The notes beneath the pieces were generated by a model. That model was not told the origin of the DNA. It made no database searches and saw nothing but the letters and a program-made list of their open reading frames with translations. This document shows positions 26,178-33,700 of a stretch of 64,000 bases of DNA, piece by piece; position 1 is the first letter of the stretch, and every line of letters starts with the position of its first letter. A program made the position numbers and the translations under genes. Origin of the DNA: UBA4427 sp046351135 (GTDB lineage Bacteria > Myxococcota_A > UBA9160 > UBA4427); the NCBI GenBank assembly GCA_046351135.1, contig JAXLZA010000003.1:372001-436000 (forward strand), in the 5' to 3' direction.

Positions 26178-28277
26178 ATGGCCCACGACCCCATCGACGT
26201 CCTCGTGATCGGAGCCGGCGTGTCCGGCGCCGTCGTGGCGAAGCGCTGCGTCGAGGCCGGCCTCTCGGTCCTCTGCCTCGAGCAGGGCGACTGGCCCGAT
26301 CGCGCGAACTATCCGGGCGCGTCGCCGGAGTGGGAGCTCGTCGCCGCCCGGCAGTGGTCGCCGGCGGCGATCCTCCGCAACGCGCCCGGCGACTATCCGA
26401 TCGACCTCGCCGAGTCGGACTTCGGCGTGCTCAACTTCAACGGCGTGGGCGGCGGGAGCATCCTCTACAACGCGCAGTGGCCCCGCATGCTGCCCGACGA
26501 CTTCCGGGTGCGCAGCGTCGACGGCGTCGCCGAGGACTGGCCGATCGGTTATGCGGAGCTGCAGGCCTACTACGAGCAGACGGACCGGGACTTCGGCGTG
26601 TCGGGGCTCGGCGGCAATCCGAAGTATCCCGCCGGTGCGGAGCCGCCGCTCCCGCCGCTGCCGATCGGTGCGATGGGGCTGCGGATGGCGCGCGCCCAGG
26701 CGCAGCTCGGCTGGCACTGGTGGCCCGGGACGAACGCGATCCTCTCGGCACCCCGCGATGGTCGACATCCCTGTGTGCAGCGCGGCGCCTGCGGCTCGGG
26801 GTGCAACGAGGCGGCGAAGGCGTCGACCGACGTGACGCACTGGCCGGGGATCGTGCGGCGCGGCGGGCGGGTCGTGACGGGGGCCCGCGTGCGGCGCATC
26901 GTCGTCGATGGTCGGGGGCTCGCCTGCGGCGTCGAGTGGATCGATCGCGAAGGGCGCGAGGCCTATCAGCCCGCCGACGTCGTCGTCTGCGCCGCGAACG
27001 GCGTCGGCACACCGCGCCTGCTGCTCGCCTCCGACGGCCTCGCGAACTCCTCGGGGCTCGTCGGGCGCAACCTCATGCTCCATCCGCTCTCCGCCGTCGT
27101 CGGCCTCTTCGACGGGGCGCCGGAGGGCTGGCGCGCCCACGCGGGCGCCCTCATCCACTCCCTCGAGTTCGCGAAGAGCGATGCCGCGCGCGGATTCGTC
27201 CGCGGCGCGACCTGGTCGCTCGCGTCTGCAGGCGGCCCCCTCGGCGCGGCCTTCGGCTCCGACGGCGTCGGCCACTGGGGCGCCGACCACCATGCCCGCT
27301 TCCGAGAGCGCTTCGGCCGCAGCGCGAGCTGGATCCTGATCACCGAGGATCTCCCCGATCCCGAGAACCGCGTCGAGCTCTCGCCGACGGTCTCCGACTC
27401 GGACGGCCTCCCTGCCCCGCGCATCCGCTATCGCCTCGCCGAGAACTCGCGCCGCCTCATGGCCTGGCACGAAGCGCGGGCGAAGGAGTCGCTGGAGGCC
27501 GCCGGCGCGTGGAAGACCGAGCTCATCCACTACGGCGCCAACGGCCACCTGCTCGGCACCGCGCGCATGGGCCTCGACCCCGCGAGTTCGGTCGTCGGCC
27601 CCGATTGCCGCGCCCACGACGTCCCCAACCTGCTGATCCCCGACGGCAGCGTCTTCGTGACCGCGGGCTCCGCGAACCCGACGACGACGATCGCCGCCGT
27701 CGCCCTGCGCGCCGCCGACCGCCTCGTCGCCGATCGCGCGAAGCTCCCGCGCCCGGACCACCGCACGCGCGTCGCGTTCACCGGCCCGGCCCGGCCTTCC
27801 GCCGCGGCAACACCGGACCCTGCCTCCGCGCCCACGACCGCTCCGGCGTCCTCGACGCTGCCCACCGCTGCCACCGCGGCAGCCCCCGCTCCCGCTCCCG
27901 AGCCCCTCGCCGAGGCAGATCGCGCCCGCCTGCGCGTGCTGGCCGATGCCTGGATTCCCGCCGCCGACGGCATGCCGGCCGCTTCGGCGGTCGGGGTCGC
28001 CGACCGGGAGCTCGACCGCGTCCTGCGCGCACGGCCGGATCTCGCTCTGCCCCTGCGCGACGCGCTGCAGAGCGAAGCGCTGCTGGGCGGCGGCGAGCCG
28101 ACGGGGAAGGCGCTCGGACTCCTCCACTACGTCGTCGCCGCGGCCTACTACCTCGCCCCCGCGGTGCGCACCGCCCTCGCCTACGATCCGGAGCGGGTCA
28201 CCCCGGTCCGGCCCGAGAGCTATCCCGACTGGGCGGCCGAGGGGCTGCTCGACTTCATGCTGGAGGAGACGTCATGA
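26178..28277 (+). CDS. GMC oxidoreductase fused to a gluconate 2-dehydrogenase subunit-3-like domain
   Basis: A 699-residue flavoprotein. Residues 1-533 are a GMC dehydrogenase: FAD-binding GAGVSG at 12-17, GVGGGSILYN at 89-98, and active-site HLLGTARMG with SANPTTTI near the end. An Ala/Pro/Thr linker (534-576) leads to a helical domain (577-699, ADRARLRVLADAWIP) like the small subunit 3 of membrane gluconate 2-dehydrogenases, normally a separate gene. The enzyme would oxidise an alcohol and pass electrons to a cytochrome or quinone. No Tat signal is seen, unlike usual small subunits. Start chosen at MAHDPI (AGGA ten bases upstream); an ATG seven codons earlier is the alternative. Overlaps the next gene by 4 bp. 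Confidence 0.78.
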   Translation: MAHDPIDVLVIGAGVSGAVVAKRCVEAGLSVLCLEQGDWPDRANYPGASPEWELVAARQWSPAAILRNAPGDYPIDLAESDFGVLNFNGVGGGSILYNAQWPRMLPDDFRVRSVDGVAEDWPIGYAELQAYYEQTDRDFGVSGLGGNPKYPAGAEPPLPPLPIGAMGLRMARAQAQLGWHWWPGTNAILSAPRDGRHPCVQRGACGSGCNEAAKASTDVTHWPGIVRRGGRVVTGARVRRIVVDGRGLACGVEWIDREGREAYQPADVVVCAANGVGTPRLLLASDGLANSSGLVGRNLMLHPLSAVVGLFDGAPEGWRAHAGALIHSLEFAKSDAARGFVRGATWSLASAGGPLGAAFGSDGVGHWGADHHARFRERFGRSASWILITEDLPDPENRVELSPTVSDSDGLPAPRIRYRLAENSRRLMAWHEARAKESLEAAGAWKTELIHYGANGHLLGTARMGLDPASSVVGPDCRAHDVPNLLIPDGSVFVTAGSANPTTTIAAVALRAADRLVADRAKLPRPDHRTRVAFTGPARPSAAATPDPASAPTTAPASSTLPTAATAAAPAPAPEPLAEADRARLRVLADAWIPAADGMPAASAVGVADRELDRVLRARPDLALPLRDALQSEALLGGGEPTGKALGLLHYVVAAAYYLAPAVRTALAYDPERVTPVRPESYPDWAAEGLLDFMLEETS

Positions 28278-29482
28278 CGAAGTCCACGGTCCACAAGATC
28301 ACCGAGGCGAAGCCGGTCCACGACGAGCGCGAGATCGAGGCGATCGTCGACGTCCTGCGCAACGGGACCCTCGATCTCGGGCCGAAGGTCGCCGAGTTCG
28401 AGCGCCGCGGCGCGGAGCTCCTCGCGAAGCGCCACGCCGTCTTCGTCAACTCGGGGACGTCCGCGCTCTGGCTCGCCGTCGATCTGCTCGGCTGCCAGCC
28501 CGGCGACGAGGTCATCACGTCGCCGCTCACCTTCTCGAGCGACATCGCCCCGCTCGTGCGCTCGGGGATCGTCCCCGCCTTCGTCGACGTCGAGCCCGAC
28601 ACCTTCCAGATCGACGTCGACGGCATCGAGGCGATGATCGGCCCCCGCACGAAGGCGATCCTCGCGCCGAACCTCGCGGGCAACTGCCCCGACTGGGACC
28701 GCATCCGCGCGATCGCCGATCGCCGTGGCCTGCTCGTCGTCGAGGACAGCTGCGACGTCCTCGACACCCGCCTGCGCGGGACGCGCACCGGCCTGCGCTC
28801 CCACATCTCCGTGACGAGCTTCGCCCGCGCGCATTCGATCACCGCGGCGGGCAACGGCGGCATGCTCGGCGTCGACGACGCCGACTGGTTCGACCAGTCG
28901 CTGGTCCGCCGCCGCTGGGGCCGCCGCTCGGAGACCTATCTCTTCGGCAGCCGAAAGGGAACCGCCGAGCGCTTCGGCCCGCTCGTCGACGGCACGCCCT
29001 ACGACCTCATCTTCGTCTTCGACGACATGGGCTACAACTTCGAGCCGTCCGAGATCATGGCCGCCTACGGCCTCGTCCAGCTCGAGAAGCTCGGCGAGTT
29101 CAACCGCCGCCGTCAGCGCGTCTTCGCCGCCCTCGACGAAGCCTTCCTGAAGCACGGCGACCTGATCGTCCACCCGCGCACCACCGAGGGCCTCGAGACG
29201 ACCTGGATGCGCTACCCGTTCCTGCTCGCCGACGGCATCGATCGCACCGCGATGCAGGAGCATTTCCTGGCCCGCGACATCCCGACCCGCATGGTCTGGA
29301 CCGGCAACATCCTGCGCCAGCCCGGCTTCGCGAAGATCCCCCACCGCGCCCCGCCGAAGGGCCTCCCGAACTGCGACCGCGTGATGGACCACGCCCTCTC
29401 GCTGCCGGCCCACCACGGGCTCACCGACGCGGACGTCGCCCATCTGATCGACGCCGTGATCGACTGGCGCGCCGTCCGATGA
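28274..29482 (+). CDS. DegT/RfbH-family PLP enzyme with His replacing the catalytic Lys
   Basis: A 402-residue fold-type I PLP protein of the DegT/DnrJ family. SGTSALWLA (60-68) and VVEDSCDVLD (155-164) bind the cofactor and resemble RfbH-type sugar 3-dehydratases (EDNCDALG). In SFARAHSIT, His187 occupies the position of the aminotransferase Lys, as in ColD and RfbH, so dehydration or deoxygenation rather than transamination is expected. The RfbH [2Fe-2S] cysteines after WGR are absent (WGRRSETYLFG), pointing to a ColD-like, iron-sulfur-free mechanism. GGAGGAG precedes the ATG, which overlaps the GMC stop. The context (PhyH, GMC, P450) is not a sugar operon, so the substrate is open. Confidence 0.78.
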   Translation: MTKSTVHKITEAKPVHDEREIEAIVDVLRNGTLDLGPKVAEFERRGAELLAKRHAVFVNSGTSALWLAVDLLGCQPGDEVITSPLTFSSDIAPLVRSGIVPAFVDVEPDTFQIDVDGIEAMIGPRTKAILAPNLAGNCPDWDRIRAIADRRGLLVVEDSCDVLDTRLRGTRTGLRSHISVTSFARAHSITAAGNGGMLGVDDADWFDQSLVRRRWGRRSETYLFGSRKGTAERFGPLVDGTPYDLIFVFDDMGYNFEPSEIMAAYGLVQLEKLGEFNRRRQRVFAALDEAFLKHGDLIVHPRTTEGLETTWMRYPFLLADGIDRTAMQEHFLARDIPTRMVWTGNILRQPGFAKIPHRAPPKGLPNCDRVMDHALSLPAHHGLTDADVAHLIDAVIDWRAVR

Positions 29483-29517
29483 GCCGGTCCGACGAGTAGG
29501 TCCGAAGAGAGAGTCCG

Positions 29518-30651
29518 ATGAGCTTCGTCTACGACCCGATCGCGCCCGGCTTCGCCGATGCGTCCCACGCCGTCTACCGGCGGATGCGGGACGAGTTCCC
29601 GGTCTGGGCGGATCCGGCGGGGCGCTTTCACGCGATCTCGCGCTATGCCGACGTGCTCGCGGCGACGCGGGACTGGGAAACGTTCTCGTCGACCGGGAAG
29701 CTCGAGGCCGTCTACTCGAAGCCGACGATGAACTCCTTCGACCCACCGCGACATACCCAGCTGCGCGCGCTCGTCTCGCGCGCCTTCACGCCGCGGCGCG
29801 TGAGCGACCTCGAGCCGGAGATCCGCGCCATGGCGCGGGGCCTGATCGACGCCTTCGCGTCCGATGGGCGCTTCGACGGGATCGCGCAGTATGCGGCGCT
29901 CCTGCCGTCCATGGTGATCGGGCGGCTGATCGGGCTCCCCGACGAGGTCGTGCCCGTCTGCCGTGAGCTGACGGACACGTACATGCGCCATACCCATCCC
30001 TCGCAGGCCGTCGGCCCGACGAGCAAGGCCTACGCGATCTTCGCCGAGCTCTACGAGCAGCGCCGGAATTCGCCGAAGGACGACCTGCTGACGGCGCTGC
30101 TCCAGGCCGAGATCGACGGCGAGCGGCTGACGGAGGACGAGCTGCTCGCCTTCGGCTGGCTCCTGCTCGTGGGCGGCAACGACACGACGACGAACCTGAT
30201 CGGCAACGGCCTCGAGCTCTTCGCGCGCTTCCCCGACGTCCGCCGGCGAGTCGCGCAGGATCCCCGGCTCCTCGCCGACTCCGTCGACGAGGTCCTGCGC
30301 TACGCGTCGCCGACCCACACGCTCCCGCGCACGGCGATGCGCGACGTCGAGCTCCACGGTGTGACGATTCCGAAGGGCGCCCGGGTCCATCTGCTCTGGT
30401 CGTCCGCAAACCTCGACGAGCGCGAGTTCCCCGACCCCGAGCGCTTCGACGTCGAGCGCCGCCCGACGCGCCACCTCGCCCTCGGCCACGGCGTCCACTA
30501 CTGCCTCGGCGCCTCGCTCGCGAAGCTCGAGGCGGAGATCGCCTGGGGCGAGCTCTTCGCGCGGATCCCCGAGTACGCGCTGCTCGAGCTGCCGCATCGG
30601 TTCGTGTCGAGCACGTTCTACGGCTGGGAGTCGCTGCCGATCGGGTTCTGA
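29518..30651 (+). CDS. Cytochrome P450
   Basis: A 377-residue soluble bacterial P450. The I-helix oxygen-activation motif is VGGNDTTTN, the K-helix ExxR is EVLR (DEVLRYASP), and the haem-ligand Cys329 lies in LGHGVHYCLG. It is slightly short for the class (about 400) but all core motifs are present. AAGAGAGAG precedes the ATG, 35 bp after the RfbH-like gene, so it probably closes the four-gene unit. Redox partners (ferredoxin, reductase) are not adjacent. Confidence 0.88.
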   Translation: MSFVYDPIAPGFADASHAVYRRMRDEFPVWADPAGRFHAISRYADVLAATRDWETFSSTGKLEAVYSKPTMNSFDPPRHTQLRALVSRAFTPRRVSDLEPEIRAMARGLIDAFASDGRFDGIAQYAALLPSMVIGRLIGLPDEVVPVCRELTDTYMRHTHPSQAVGPTSKAYAIFAELYEQRRNSPKDDLLTALLQAEIDGERLTEDELLAFGWLLLVGGNDTTTNLIGNGLELFARFPDVRRRVAQDPRLLADSVDEVLRYASPTHTLPRTAMRDVELHGVTIPKGARVHLLWSSANLDEREFPDPERFDVERRPTRHLALGHGVHYCLGASLAKLEAEIAWGELFARIPEYALLELPHRFVSSTFYGWESLPIGF

Positions 30652-30738
30652 GCGACGGAGCGCATGCGCGCTTCGTCGAACCGGGCATTGCAGGCAGGCT
30701 CCGAGATCCCGGACGGGCCGGACCCTGAGCCCGGTCGC

Positions 30739-33700
30739 TCAGTCGCCCCGACGCCGCCCGCGCACCCCGAGCCCCGTCGCGAGGAGCAGCCCGAGCAGCA
30801 CGACCCGCGCCGCCGGTCCCGCCACGGGCACCGCCGGCGGCGGCGCACACGCCTGGGGATTCGGCACGCAGGCATCGCCGTTCGACGGATCGCTCTGGTC
30901 CGGGACACCATCGTGGTCGGTGTCGGTCGTCGACGACTCCTGATAGTCGAAGAGCCCGTCGCCGTCGGCGTCCGCGGTCGCCCCCTCCTGGAAGTCGGAG
31001 ACGCCGTCGCCGTCGGTGTCCGCCGCGCAGACCGCGACGAAATGGGTCGGGATGCAGCCGTCCGTGGGCGCCGGGTCGGCGAGGTCGACGACACCGTCTC
31101 CGTCCGTGTCGACGAGCCCCGCGAGATCTGCCGACTCCGCCTCGCGCAGGAAGGCGGCGAGCCGGGCGAGCGTCGTCGACGAGAGGTTCGCGAAGGCCGA
31201 GTGGGCCGTGATCGCCGCTTCCAGCGTCGGCGCCGAGCCGTCGTGGAGGAAGGGTGGATTACTCCAGGCACCGATCAGGCCCGGCGTGTCGAAGCCGTCG
31301 AGGGGGCCGCCGAGGCGCTGGCCGCTCGAGGGCTTGATCGTGCCGACGTCGTGGCGGAGCGTCGTCGGCGAGTCCGTCAGGTTCGGGACCGAATGACAGC
31401 CGAGACAGCCGAGCTGGGCGAACTCGAGGCGGCCCTGGGTCGCGTCGGTGCCGAGCGTGCCCAGGCTCGGGCGGAACGGGCTCGCGGGCGCCGTCGTCAG
31501 CGAGTTCACGTAGGCGGCGAGCGCGTCGAGGTCGGCGGAGAGGCCGGCCTTGGGCGGACCGAGGGGCGCCGAGGTCGCGGCGAAGTCGGCGGGGGAGAGC
31601 AGCCCGCTGCCGAGGTTCAGGGCGCGGATCTGGCCCTCGAAGTCCTGGATCTCGTCGAAGTTCCCGGTCCAGTGGGGCCGGCCGTGGCCCGTCCCCTTGC
31701 CGCGCAGGTCGATCGTGTTGCGCAGCCCCTCGCCGAAGCCGCCGAGATCCCAGACGCGGCCGTCGCCGTCGCCGTCGTTGTGGCAAGAGGCGCAGCTCAG
31801 ATAGTCGTCGAGGGCGAGGCGATCGTCGGACGCGTCGTAGAAGAGCTGCTTGCCGAGCAGGATCGTCGGCGGAAGCGCCTCGACCGAGACCGTATGGATC
31901 GGCGGCAGCGGGTTCGCCGACGGCAGGTTCGTCTCGAGCATCTGGGTCAGGTCGAAGCGCGAGATCTGGCGATCCATGAAGTCGTGGACGTAGGCGGTCC
32001 GGCCGTCGCTCGAGAGCGCCACGCTCTGGGGCGCGCGGCCGGTGGGCAGTCGCATCAGCGGATAGCCGTCCTGGAGGTCGTAGACGGCGAGCTGGCGGCT
32101 CGTCTCGAGGGTCACGAAGAGATAGCGGTCGTCGCCCGAGAGCGCGGCGCCGGTCGCGAGGCTCGAGTTGTCGTGGTCGATCCGCAGGCTCGGGTCCTCG
32201 GTCCCCGTCGCGAGCAGGATCCGGGACGTATTCGCGCGCACCGCCGAGTCGAAGCCCAGCCCCGCCACGCCGCGCAGTGCGCCGGCCCGGATGTTGTCCT
32301 TCTTCGACGGCACGTAGGCGCGCTGGCCGGCGAAGTCGACGACCGCGGGGCCGAGGTAGTTGGGCATGCCCGGGCCCTGGCTCTCCGACTGGGCGCGGCC
32401 GTCGTGGGTGAGCGGAATCGTCTGGGCGAGGGTCATCGTGGCCGGATCGATCGAGAAGACCTGCGCCGCGCCCGAGGCGACGTCGACCGAGAGCGTGCTC
32501 TCGCCGGGGATCGGCGGCGTGACGAAGTTGCTGACGAGGAGCCGCGCGTCGTCGTTCGCGATCGAGAGGTGGCGCGGGCGGCCCGAGAGCGTGAGGCTGC
32601 CGAGCAGCGCGTCGGTCGCCGCGAGGCGCTTCTCGACCCGGGCCAGGGCCTCGAGCACGACGTAGTAGGTCGAGCCGTCGGCGCTGAAGACGAGGCCGTG
32701 GGGCTCGCTCGCCCGGGGGAGCGGGATGGTGCGGGTCACGGTCAGCGTCACTGCATCGATCACGCTGATCGAGGCGCCCGCCTTGTTGACGACGTAGATG
32801 CGCGCCTGGCCCGGCTCCCGGGCGATCGACCAGGGGGCGTCGCCGACCGGGATCTCGGCGAGGACCGCGCCCGCGGCGCTCGAGACGGTGACCGAGTCGT
32901 TGTCGGGGTTCACGTTCCAGATGCGGTCGGCGCCGCTGCTCTTCTCGACGAGCAGCGTCGTCGAATGCCGCGGGGCGAAGGGCAGCGGCGTGATGGCCGA
33001 CGGGCTCAGCGCCGGCAGGTCGGGCGTCGTCGCCCCACGCGCCGTCGGCGTCGGGTAGTCCGCCGTAGAGCGGTCGTCGAGGGCGGTCCAGCCGACGCCG
33101 TCGTTGCTCGCCTCGAGGACCCAGCGCACGGGATCGCGCTCGGGCGCGTCGCTCGCCGTCGTGATCGTGTAGGCGTCGATCTCGACGTTTCCGCCCATGT
33201 CGTAGACGAGGTCACCGCGATTGAAGTCGTGCCAGGCCGTGTTCGGGTCGGCGTCGTCGGCGCGCGTCGGGCCCTGGCCGGCGGGGTTGTTGCCGCCGGG
33301 GTTGGTGACGAAGAGGGCGTGGTGGCGGGTGCCCTGCTTGAAGAGGGCGAGCTCGGCCAGCTGGATGCCGCTCGCGGTCGCGCCGTCGCGCAGCTTCGTC
33401 GGGCGGAAGCGGTAGTAGCGGTAGCCGGGGGCGGCCTTCGGGACGAGGCGGGCGTCGGCCCAGTCGCCGCGATCGCCGCAGGCGTCGCCGAGGGTGAAGA
33501 GGCGCAGCGTCAGCGCGTTGGCCGTCGAGACGTCGAGATCGATCGCCTCGGTCGCCGTCGTCGCGACGAAGGGGCCGCTCGTGTAGGCGACGGTGCCGTC
33601 GAGGGCGATCTCGAACTGGACCTCGCCGCAGAGGCCGTCCTGGACGTCGTCGAGGCCGATGTGGGCGCGGAAGCGGTCGTACTTTCCGGCGAGGGCGACC

